Below are positions 16,017 through 23,466 of a stretch of 39,720 nucleotides of DNA, piece by piece. This DNA is from Candidatus Cloacimonadota bacterium (lineage in GTDB: Bacteria > Cloacimonadota > Cloacimonadia > Cloacimonadales > TCS61). The stretch lies in assembly GCA_030621085.1 (NCBI GenBank), contig JAUXIJ010000027.1, forward strand, positions 1 to 39,720, in the 5' to 3' direction. The translations under genes and the position numbers were made by a program. Below the pieces are notes generated by a model. The model had not been told where the DNA came from and made no database searches. It saw only the letters and a list, made by a program, of their open reading frames with translations. The stretch's first letter is position 1. Every line of letters begins with the position of its first letter.

Positions 16017-19000
16017 TTACTTCAACAACAACATCTTCTTAACTTTTTGTAAATCACCTGCTTTTAATTTATAGAAATAGATTCCTGAGCTACAATCTTT
16101 TGCATTCCATAGATAATCATGTTTACCGGAATTAAACCTTTGAGTCTCTATTATTTGCCCCTTTAAATTAAATATTGAAAGAATTCCAGTTTCATTCTCT
16201 TTGATATCAAATTGAATGTTAGTTACCGGGTTGAATGGATTAGGGTGATTCTGGTAAAGTTTTGTAATTGTTGGAATTAAAATCCCCGAAGAACCAACAA
16301 CATTATTCACCGTAACATTCCACAGAAAGTTCAATTCATCTCTTGTGCCAAAGTTGTCAGTTACATATAGGGTGACTTCATATTCACCTGCTGAATTAAA
16401 GTCAGTTAAAAAAGTATAAAAGCTATCCATCGAAACTTCTTCACCATCAAGTTGCCAATGGTATTCTAAAGGATTCCCGTCAGGATCAGTTGCATCAATG
16501 AAAAACATAAGACTATCACTTTCATCTATTGTCTGATCTATTGTTTGCCATATTCCACCAATACTGTCAGCATAAGATAAATTGTTCACAATAATGTATT
16601 GATCAACATCTATAACTGTAACATTCCAGAGGAAATTCAGGGTGTTCCTTGAAACATTTCGAGATATTCTGTCTGTTCCAAAATTATCTGTTACTTCTAA
16701 AGTAACTACATATTCTCCAGCAGATGTATAATCTGTTGTAAATAGGTATGTGCTATCAATGGAAACCTCAACTCCATTAAGTTCCCAAATGTATTCAAGA
16801 AGATTTCCGTCGGGATCGTAACCACTGAAGCTAAAGTTTATATTTTCAGTTTCATTGATTATTACTTCTCCTGGTGCAGGTAATATTTCATTTACTACAA
16901 TTGTTTGATCTACGTCAATAACTAAGACTGCCCAGCTATAGTTCAGTTCATTTCTGGAAGTATTATTTCTATCATTAAAATTATCAGTTACATTCAGAGT
17001 AACCAGATAAACACCAGCAGAAGTATAATCTGTAATAAATAAGTATGTACTATCAACAGAAACTTCTACTCCATCAAGCTCCCAACTGAATGCAAGAGAA
17101 TTTCCATCTGGATCAAACCCGCTGAAAAAGAAATCTATTGTCTCCATCTCATCTATGGTTACTGTTCCCGGTGGGGGCTGAATATCGTTCACTACAATCT
17201 CCTGATCTACATCAATGACTGTAACATTCCAGAGGAAATTCAGTGTGTTCCTTGATACATTTCGAGATATTCTGTCTGTTCCAAAATTATCTGTTACTTC
17301 AAGAGTTACAATATAATCTCCTGCTGATGAATAATCAGTTATGAAATCATAGGTGCTGGTCGTGGATTCTTCAATTCCATCTAACTTCCAGCTAAATTCA
17401 AGGTTATTTCCGTCAGGATCGTAGGCATCTATAAAGAAATTGATAATTTCATTTTCATTAATTGTTATAAATCCGGGTGTAGGTTGAATGTCATTAACCA
17501 CAATTTCTTGATCTACATCAGTCACAGTCACATTCCATTCATAATAAATTGAATTATCACTGAAATTGTCCGTAACATCTAAAGTTAAAAGATACAAACC
17601 GGCAGATGTGTAGTTTGTTTCAAAAAGATATGTACTGTCTATTGATACTTCAACGCCCTCTAATTTCCAACTGTATTCAAGAGGATTTCCATCAGGATCG
17701 TAACCGCTGAAAAAGAAATCTATTGTTTCCATTTCATTAATTGTGACAGCTCCAGGTGTTGGTTGAATATCGTTTACTACTATTTCCTGATCAACACCAA
17801 TATAATCTTCCTTAATCTCTGTATCTTCAAAACCATCATCTGTAACTGTTAAAGAAACGGTATAAATACCAGGCATATTATATGTGTAAATCGGATTTTG
17901 TAAGTATGAATCTTCTATACCATCATTATCAAAATCCCAGCTCCAACTATCGATTGAAGATCCTAAATTACCGATTGTTGATAGATCAGTAAATTGTACA
18001 GTCAGTGGGAAGTTGCCAAAGGTTACGTCTGCAGTAAAATCTGCTATAGGTTTTCTTTGGTCATAATAGAAAGCTCCCATATCTGCTATTGTACCATCTT
18101 GATCATAAGGTGATGTTGGGTCTCCTGCATCTATACAGGGTGAATTCCATTCTAAATTGAAATTTCCATTTTCGGGATCAATAAATATCGGATCTATATT
18201 TAAATTCCCTGTACCAGCATAACCACCTTGAATGTTTGAATAATTGATTATGAAATTTCCATAACCGTAAATTTCAGCGGGATTATCATTCCAAAGAATT
18301 GTATTAGTAATTTCAGCATTAGATCCATTAGGTACAGTGATAGCAGCATATCCTCCAATATTATTGTAAAATGTACAATTTGAAATAATCATATTAGATC
18401 CAGTCCAAGAACAAATAGCGCTTCCACTATAACTTGCATTATTATTAAATAATAGACATTTTTCAACATTTATTTCAGAATTATGTATCCTTATTCCACC
18501 TCCATAATCACTGTAGTTGTCTGAAATACAGCATGCAATTATAGACGGTGATGATGCATTAAGACAACCAATACCTCCACCCTCACCATCGGTACTATTG
18601 TTAGTAATATTACAATTCATAATTGTAGGAGATGAAGAATTACAATATATTCCACCCCCCTGACCACTTCCCATTCCATTTGCGTAACCATTTGTTATTG
18701 TAAACCCCAATAAAACGGATGTTGAATCTTCTCCACCTTCAAATATCACCACACTATTAAGTTGACCACCATCAATAACTGTCTGGGAAATGTATGTAGT
18801 ATCCTGAGTAGTCAAGTACAAAGAAGCAACTGTTACATTTTTTCCAAGGAAGGTAATATTTTCATAATAAACCCCAGGTTGAACCAAAACAGTTTCTCCA
18901 TCTAATGATGCATTAATTCCTCCCTGTATAGTTGAATAATCACCAGGTACATTTATTATATTTTGCACTAATATATAATTATGCTTAATTCTTATGTTCT

Positions 19001-20489
19001 CAAATAAATTATCAGTAACAGTTAAAGATACTGTATAATTTCCGGGTAAATTATATATATAAGTTGGATTTTGTTCATTCGAATCTTCAGTCCCATCATT
19101 ATCAAAGTCCCAGCCCCAACTATCGATTGAAGATCCTAAATTACCGATTGTTGATAGATCAGTAAATTGTACAGTTAATGGATATAAACCAGATGTTACA
19201 TTTGCTATAAAATCTACTTTTGGTAAATGTTGATCATGATAATATGCTCCCATATCCATTCTTGTCCCATCTGGGTCTTGATCATCAGGATCAGTCAACC
19301 AAGCAATTCCATCTCCATCTAAATCGGGATGACCAGAATCAATACAGGGTGAATCCCACTGTAAATGAAAATCACTATTTAGTGAATCTACGAAAAGAGG
19401 TTCAGAATCAATATTTCCGATTAACCAAAAAACAGATCCATTGTTATTAAATATTCCGCTTTCTCCTCCTTGAATATCTGAATATGAAATCAGGATAGTA
19501 GAAGATTGATTTAAAAAAACCTCGTGTGACGAGATATTCCAGAGGATACAATTAACTAATTCTGGATTAGAAAGACCACCACAGAAGATCCCACCGCCAT
19601 AATCAGCAGCAGTATTATTTGATATAGTAACATTCGTAAATAATGGATCTGAAGAAGAGCAGAAAATCCCACCGCCTTGATTTGAAGTATTGCTTGATAT
19701 TGTTACATTCTCAATACTCGAACTGGAATTATTAAAGTAAATACCACCACCAGAATTATTTGCAGCATTTTCATTTATTGTTACATCTGTTAATATAAGA
19801 GTGCAATAGGAACATAAAATTCCACCACCTAAATAGGCATTATTATTTGATATAATTACATTCTTAAAATTGAGGTCTGAAGAATAACATAAAATCCCAC
19901 CACCAGAGTCAACAGCTGAATTATTTGATATAATTACATTCTCCAAGTTGAGGTCTGAAGAATGACAGTAAATCCCACCACCAGATTCAACAACTGAATT
20001 ATTTGATATAATTACATTCTCTAAGTTGATGTTTGAGTTATCAATACAGTATATTCCACCGCCATCCTCATCAGAACTATTATTTATAATTCTCAAATTA
20101 TCTAATTTAGGAGAAGATAAATTATCACAATAGATCCCTCCACCATTATTATATGTATAACCATTTGTAACTGTAAAACCTGTCAGTACTTCTGTTGAAT
20201 CTTCACTACTATCAAAAGTAACCACACTACCATTTTGGAATCCATCAAGTATAGTCTGAGAAATGTAAGAAGTATCTTGAGTTGTTAAAAATAAACTACC
20301 AATTGTAATGTTTTTCCCTGCATAATTTATGTTTTCAAGATAAGTGCCAGGTTGTACAAGTATTGTATCTCCATTAACGGATGCGGAAATTGCATCATAA
20401 AAGGTTATATAGTCTGCTGGAATGTTAATAATAGTTGCGTTAATAAAAGCAAAAAACAATAGAAATATAATCATTAAGATTTGTTTCAT
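16017..20489 (-). CDS. giant T9SS-secreted beta-helix/PKD surface protein carried by the element
   Basis: The chosen ATG at 20489 has GGAGG before it and starts a signal peptide (MKQILMIIFLLFFAFINA), giving 1490 residues; a TTG 10 codons upstream has no such support. Domains in order: a beta-helix with IPADYITFYDAI...NGDTILVQPGTY cap and GGGIYC repeats (about 20-400), a PKD domain (VDFIANVTSGLYPLTVQFTD, about 420-505), a second beta-helix (about 510-780), a second PKD domain (about 790-870), five further tandem PKD-like repeats each beginning DQEIVVNDIQP or a variant (870-1400), then a T9SS type A tail. It is probably a long stalk-like adhesin or carbohydrate-binding surface protein. The PKD repeats are nearly identical in places, indicating recent internal duplication, and several carry Arg/Asn-rich loop inserts. 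Its location inside a serine-recombinase element is unusual. Confidence 0.9.
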   Translation of the reverse strand: MKQILMIIFLLFFAFINATIINIPADYITFYDAISASVNGDTILVQPGTYLENINYAGKNITIGSLFLTTQDTSYISQTILDGFQNGSVVTFDSSEDSTEVLTGFTVTNGYTYNNGGGIYCDNLSSPKLDNLRIINNSSDEDGGGIYCIDNSNINLENVIISNNSVVESGGGIYCHSSDLNLENVIISNNSAVDSGGGILCYSSDLNFKNVIISNNNAYLGGGILCSYCTLILTDVTINENAANNSGGGIYFNNSSSSIENVTISSNTSNQGGGIFCSSSDPLFTNVTISNNTAADYGGGIFCGGLSNPELVNCILWNISSHEVFLNQSSTILISYSDIQGGESGIFNNNGSVFWLIGNIDSEPLFVDSLNSDFHLQWDSPCIDSGHPDLDGDGIAWLTDPDDQDPDGTRMDMGAYYHDQHLPKVDFIANVTSGLYPLTVQFTDLSTIGNLGSSIDSWGWDFDNDGTEDSNEQNPTYIYNLPGNYTVSLTVTDNLFENIRIKHNYILVQNIINVPGDYSTIQGGINASLDGETVLVQPGVYYENITFLGKNVTVASLYLTTQDTTYISQTVIDGGQLNSVVIFEGGEDSTSVLLGFTITNGYANGMGSGQGGGIYCNSSSPTIMNCNITNNSTDGEGGGIGCLNASSPSIIACCISDNYSDYGGGIRIHNSEINVEKCLLFNNNASYSGSAICSWTGSNMIISNCTFYNNIGGYAAITVPNGSNAEITNTILWNDNPAEIYGYGNFIINYSNIQGGYAGTGNLNIDPIFIDPENGNFNLEWNSPCIDAGDPTSPYDQDGTIADMGAFYYDQRKPIADFTADVTFGNFPLTVQFTDLSTIGNLGSSIDSWSWDFDNDGIEDSYLQNPIYTYNMPGIYTVSLTVTDDGFEDTEIKEDYIGVDQEIVVNDIQPTPGAVTINEMETIDFFFSGYDPDGNPLEYSWKLEGVEVSIDSTYLFETNYTSAGLYLLTLDVTDNFSDNSIYYEWNVTVTDVDQEIVVNDIQPTPGFITINENEIINFFIDAYDPDGNNLEFSWKLDGIEESTTSTYDFITDYSSAGDYIVTLEVTDNFGTDRISRNVSRNTLNFLWNVTVIDVDQEIVVNDIQPPPGTVTIDEMETIDFFFSGFDPDGNSLAFSWELDGVEVSVDSTYLFITDYTSAGVYLVTLNVTDNFNDRNNTSRNELNYSWAVLVIDVDQTIVVNEILPAPGEVIINETENINFSFSGYDPDGNLLEYIWELNGVEVSIDSTYLFTTDYTSAGEYVVTLEVTDNFGTDRISRNVSRNTLNFLWNVTVIDVDQYIIVNNLSYADSIGGIWQTIDQTIDESDSLMFFIDATDPDGNPLEYHWQLDGEEVSMDSFYTFLTDFNSAGEYEVTLYVTDNFGTRDELNFLWNVTVNNVVGSSGILIPTITKLYQNHPNPFNPVTNIQFDIKENETGILSIFNLKGQIIETQRFNSGKHDYLWNAKDCSSGIYFYKLKAGDLQKVKKMLLLK

Positions 20490-20593
20490 AAAAACCTCCA
20501 AATTACACTTTTCTTTCAAGTTTCTTCAGGTCATTAATCAATTATTTAAAATTATAAAATTACTTTTGATAAAAAGTGAAAAACATAATCTTT

Positions 20594-20599
20594 TGTCAA
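20594..20599 (-). promoter_or_regulatory. possible -35 box of the giant surface gene
   Basis: TTGACA on the - strand lies about 105 bases before the ATG at 20489 and directly downstream of the four-unit repeat array. I do not see a convincing -10 at normal spacing, so only the -35 is offered. Confidence 0.3.
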
Positions 20600-20610
20600 G
20601 AATATAATAC

Positions 20611-20797
20611 ACATGCGTATATGACTGGTAAAAAACCTTTAGTGATATGATCTCATTCTCACGTGCGTAGTGATGTCCGCATATTATTTTGAAAATTGGT
20701 TTTCTCACGTGCGTATATGATAGGAAAAAAACCTTATAAATTCAGGTTATTTTTCTTACGTGCGTATAGTGTAAGAAAAACCTTTAGTAACACTATA
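20611..20797. repeat. four-unit array of spaced hairpin/ACGTGCGTA motifs
   Basis: The core ACRTGCGTA occurs at 20611, 20661, 20707 and 20758, spaced 50, 46 and 51 bases. Units 1, 3 and 4 continue into a conserved A-run and ACCTT block. In unit 4 TATAGTGT (20765-20772) pairs perfectly with ACACTATA (20790-20797). In unit 1 ATATGACT (20619-20626) pairs 7 of 8 with AGTGATAT (20641-20648), with different bases but the same fold. The array lies in the 544-base gap upstream of the giant surface gene. Candidate roles are an operator array, iterons or a structured RNA. I see no gene in the rest of the gap (20798-21033). Confidence 0.65.
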
Positions 20798-21033
20798 AAA
20801 AAGTTTTTTAGAATCGGATAATTATCCTGTTTTTGTAGTTGTTCACTCCTTATATAGACTCGCATAAAATCGCTCAAATTTAAAACGATAATCTCAAATA
20901 TAAGGATTTGTACTAATGAAAGATTAACGGGTCTTCAGATAACCAAATAGATGCGTTAAAAGGCTTTTTAAACATTGATATTCATTATTACTATAAATAT
21001 TATGTTATACTGTCTATAATTCTAATTAGTGTA

Positions 21034-21384
21034 TTATAATTTACGCATACTTTTTATCAATTCTTCTGCTCTTCGAACGTTAATTTTATATTGTTGATAT
21101 TCTTTAGGGTACTTTTTATATATTGTTTCTACAGTTTCACCTGTAGATGTTACTGTCTCAAATTTCCAATTATCAGCATCACCCTCACAGAATATTCTTG
21201 AGACAATTATATCCATTTCAATCCATTCAGAGTAAGAATAGTTAGTTCCATTTTTATCGTTATATTCTTTACGTAAAAGATCAAAGTCTATATCATCAAG
21301 TGTATGAATTGTGATAGTGATTGGTTCTTTTTTAGATGGAATTATTTTTCTTTCGATTTTTTCAATTCTTTTACTGAATTTCAT
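21034..21384 (-). CDS. hypothetical 116-residue protein of the element
   Basis: This small, charged protein (MKFSKRIEKIERKIIPSKKE...) has no signal peptide or membrane segment. The middle reads TITIHTLDDIDFDLLRKEY and the end is a basic helix (RRAEELIKSMRKL). I do not recognise a family. It starts 5 bases after the stop of the HTH gene upstream, without a clear ribosome site, so the two are probably translated from one message. It lies next to the right end of the element and is likely an element-maintenance or phage-derived function. Confidence 0.65.
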   Translation of the reverse strand: MKFSKRIEKIERKIIPSKKEPITITIHTLDDIDFDLLRKEYNDKNGTNYSYSEWIEMDIIVSRIFCEGDADNWKFETVTSTGETVETIYKKYPKEYQQYKINVRRAEELIKSMRKL

Positions 21385-21389
21385 AAGTT

Positions 21390-21773
21390 TTATTGAACGG
21401 ATATTTTTTGTTCAAGTATTTCTAATCGTTCTTCAATATCTTCTAACTCTATAAACTTTTTTATACTTTCAATAATATATTTTGCTGTTCTTAGTTTTAC
21501 AATCTCGCTATCACTCTCCAAAAGATTTTTTAAAACCTTAACAGCATCCATTGAGGACTGTTTTAATTCACTAATAGCATCTTTAACTATTACTTTACGT
21601 AATGTTTCGATTTCATCTCTAAATTTTGGATTTTTCATCCAGTTATAATAAGTTGTTCGACCAATTTTTGCTTTTTTAACTCCATCATTTACATTTTTAG
21701 CACTAACTATAGTTGGAATCAAGCTTATTTGTTTCTTTGTTAATTCTGTTCCGTTTTGTTCTTTTTCGTTCAT
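21390..21773 (-). CDS. HTH protein resembling phBC6A51-type phage proteins
   Basis: This 127-residue protein begins with LTKKQISLIPTIVSAKNVNDG and continues KAKIGRTTYYNWMKNPKFRDE, a helix-turn-helix of the type found in phBC6A51-like (small-terminase-like) proteins and transposase-like regulators. The C-terminal half is a helical, coiled-coil-prone region (IVKLRTAKYIIESIKKF, then IEERLEILEQKI). It is the first gene at the right end of the element. It may bind element DNA, for example the hairpin array or the attachment region, but no evidence here decides this. It could be a phage relic. Confidence 0.7.
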   Translation of the reverse strand: MNEKEQNGTELTKKQISLIPTIVSAKNVNDGVKKAKIGRTTYYNWMKNPKFRDEIETLRKVIVKDAISELKQSSMDAVKVLKNLLESDSEIVKLRTAKYIIESIKKFIELEDIEERLEILEQKISVQ

Positions 21774-21950
21774 ATTTAAAAGCCTTGTTTAATGGTTAGA
21801 ATACCATTGGGGATATAATCTCTTATGATATATAACGTTGTTTGAGTACCTGTTTCTGTTTGATCAGTGGTAATAATGTTCTTAATCTATAGAGTTTATA
21901 AAGTTCTTCAAAGATTTCGGTATAATTCTGGTTCGAAATATAATCAGTTT

Positions 21951-21959
21951 GGGATACCA
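21951..21959 (+). repeat. right attachment-site repeat
   Basis: An exact copy of GGGATACCA from the end of tRNA-Glu. The element side reads CAGTTT before it; joined to the other element end this gives TTTGG-GATA-CCAAA, a dyad around the presumed crossover, consistent with a serine recombinase attP. Confidence 0.7.
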
Positions 21960-21967
21960 GATTCTAG

Positions 21968-21994
21968 CCGATTTGAATTCAAATCGGTTTTTTT
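21968..21994 (+). terminator. terminator of the tRNA operon, displaced by the element
   Basis: CCGATTTGAATTCAAATCGG is a perfect 20-base palindrome followed by seven T residues. It begins 8 bases after the right attachment repeat and has no + strand gene in front of it now. If the element is removed, it falls directly behind tRNA-Glu. Confidence 0.85.
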
Positions 21995-22091
21995 ACTTTA
22001 TACTCAAATGAAATTCTTTGATTAAAACTATTAATAAAATTTAGATATCAATAATCCCGTTGTTTACGGTGGGGAAATGACAATTTCAATA

Positions 22092-23270
22092 TTAAAAATT
22101 ATCGTCATTAGTTAGCTGTTCAAACAAGCCTGTCACATTATTATAACCCGTTACTTTTGTATTCATAAGCTCAGAGTTTATAGTTTTCCCCAGAATCAAA
22201 CCGGCTTTGTGATAAGCATGCCCAATCTTTCGGAATCTCTGTAAACTCGTGAATTGAGAATTATTTATCGTCTCACTAACTTTTATTTCTATAGGAACAG
22301 GACCAAAACCAGTATCGATGATTACATCAATTTCATTACCATTATTATCTCGATAATAATACAAATTACTTCTACGACCCGTATTATAAAGTCTTTTGAG
22401 AAACTCCATAATAATGAATGTCTCAAATAGTTCTCCCCGCATCGGGTGATTTTGTAACTGCTTGAAATCCTGAATTCCCAGAATAAAAGAAACAAGACCT
22501 GTATCCAGAAAATATAACTTTGGTGATTTTATTATTCGCTTGTTGAAATTCTTATAATATGGTTGAAGACGGTAAATTAGAAAACTGGCTTCGAGAATTG
22601 ACAACCATTCTTCTACGGTTTTGGCAGAAATCCCCACTTCATTTGACAATGATTCTTTATTTAGAATGCTGCCCGTTCTGGCAGCACAAACCGAGATAAA
22701 ACGCTGGAATTGTGCCAAATCATAAACATTACTTATCAGGCGCACATCTCGCTCGATATATGTATTCACATAGGAAGAATAAAAATCTGTTTCCGGTATT
22801 TTTTTATCATAAATTCTGGGATAGAATCCGGTAAAAAGAATATTGTTCAATGGAATTATTCTGTCCTTATATAATTCCTGGTAGCTGAAAGGAAGGAGCT
22901 TCAGAATTCCAGTGCGACCGGCAAGAGATTGTCCAAGATTATGCATGAATTCGAACTGGTTGCTTCCTGTTAATATAAAAAATCCATTAATGTTCTTTTC
23001 ATCAATAATTGTTTGAATATAGGAAAACAATTGGGGAACACGCTGAATCTCATCTATAATGGCACCTTTGGGAAATTGATTTAAAAACCCGATTGGATCT
23101 ACAGTTGCCAGTTCCCTGATGTTCGGATTTTCCAGGTTTACATAATTTTTATCCGGAAAGGTGGACCTGACTAAAGTTGTTTTACCGGATTGACGCGGTC
23201 CGGTTATTGTAACTACCGGGAAAGAGCGAGTTAACTGCTTCAGCTTCTTTTCTGCAATGCGCTTAATCAT
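22092..23270 (-). CDS. AAA ATPase with DUF4143-type C-terminus
   Basis: This 392-residue protein has a Walker A GPRQSGKTT (24-32), a Walker B GAIIDEIQ with Asp73-Glu74, a sensor motif LTGSNQF (100-106), then LAGRTG and LPFSYQEL, typical of the ATPases that carry DUF4143. The C-terminal part (about 210-380) includes LYFLDTGLVSFILGI, GELFETFI and a nuclease-like EIDVIID...PIEIKVS motif reminiscent of a PD-(D/E)XK fold. The family is widespread and its function is not established. GGAGG precedes the ATG. It lies just outside the element, about 200 bases downstream of selB on the same strand. Confidence 0.88.
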   Translation of the reverse strand: MIKRIAEKKLKQLTRSFPVVTITGPRQSGKTTLVRSTFPDKNYVNLENPNIRELATVDPIGFLNQFPKGAIIDEIQRVPQLFSYIQTIIDEKNINGFFILTGSNQFEFMHNLGQSLAGRTGILKLLPFSYQELYKDRIIPLNNILFTGFYPRIYDKKIPETDFYSSYVNTYIERDVRLISNVYDLAQFQRFISVCAARTGSILNKESLSNEVGISAKTVEEWLSILEASFLIYRLQPYYKNFNKRIIKSPKLYFLDTGLVSFILGIQDFKQLQNHPMRGELFETFIIMEFLKRLYNTGRRSNLYYYRDNNGNEIDVIIDTGFGPVPIEIKVSETINNSQFTSLQRFRKIGHAYHKAGLILGKTINSELMNTKVTGYNNVTGLFEQLTNDDNF

Positions 23271-23390
23271 AAGACCTCCAATCTATGTATTACTGAGTAC
23301 ATTTCTCAGAATTACATAAAGCGTGTCAATTATTTTTTTAGCTAAAACAGCGTAAACTGCAATTGGAATGCTTTGTTGCAATAGGAACAT

Positions 23391-23410
23391 GTGTGTACCA
23401 TGGTATACAC
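23391..23410. repeat. 20-bp palindrome downstream of selB
   Basis: GTGTGTACCATGGTATACAC is palindromic except for one mismatched pair and is flanked by CTTTG and CAAAG further out. It lies about 55 bases past the selB stop. There is no T run, so it could be a binding site or a weak stop structure. Nothing else is seen in 23271-23466. Confidence 0.4.
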
Positions 23411-23466
23411 AAAGCAGGAAGGATAAAGTGAAAATTATAAAGGTATCAGGTATTTGGTATTTGGTT

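Larger units (their letters stand above)
13044..21959. mobile_element. integrated serine-recombinase element in tRNA-Glu
   Basis: About 8.9 kb are bounded by direct GGGATACCA repeats at 13035-13043 and 21951-21959. A large serine recombinase gene lies at the left boundary and reads into the tRNA. At the right boundary the repeat is followed at once by a strong terminator hairpin (21968-21994), exactly what should lie behind tRNA-Glu before insertion. Rejoining the flanks would give tRNA-Glu plus terminator. Cargo, all on the - strand: recombinase, 43-residue protein, MerR-like regulator, giant beta-helix/PKD protein with T9SS tail, 116-residue protein and HTH protein. No replication, relaxase or capsid genes are recognised, so mobility between cells would need help. 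Confidence 0.75.

Noticed and set aside
20490..20519. Upstream TTG start of the giant element gene (10 extra residues)
   Set aside because: The ATG at 20489 has GGAGG at good spacing and starts a standard signal peptide; the extension would bury it.
20611..20797. CRISPR array
   Set aside because: The repeats are short (about 9-13 bases of core), differ between units, carry internal hairpins with changed stems, and there are no cas genes nearby.
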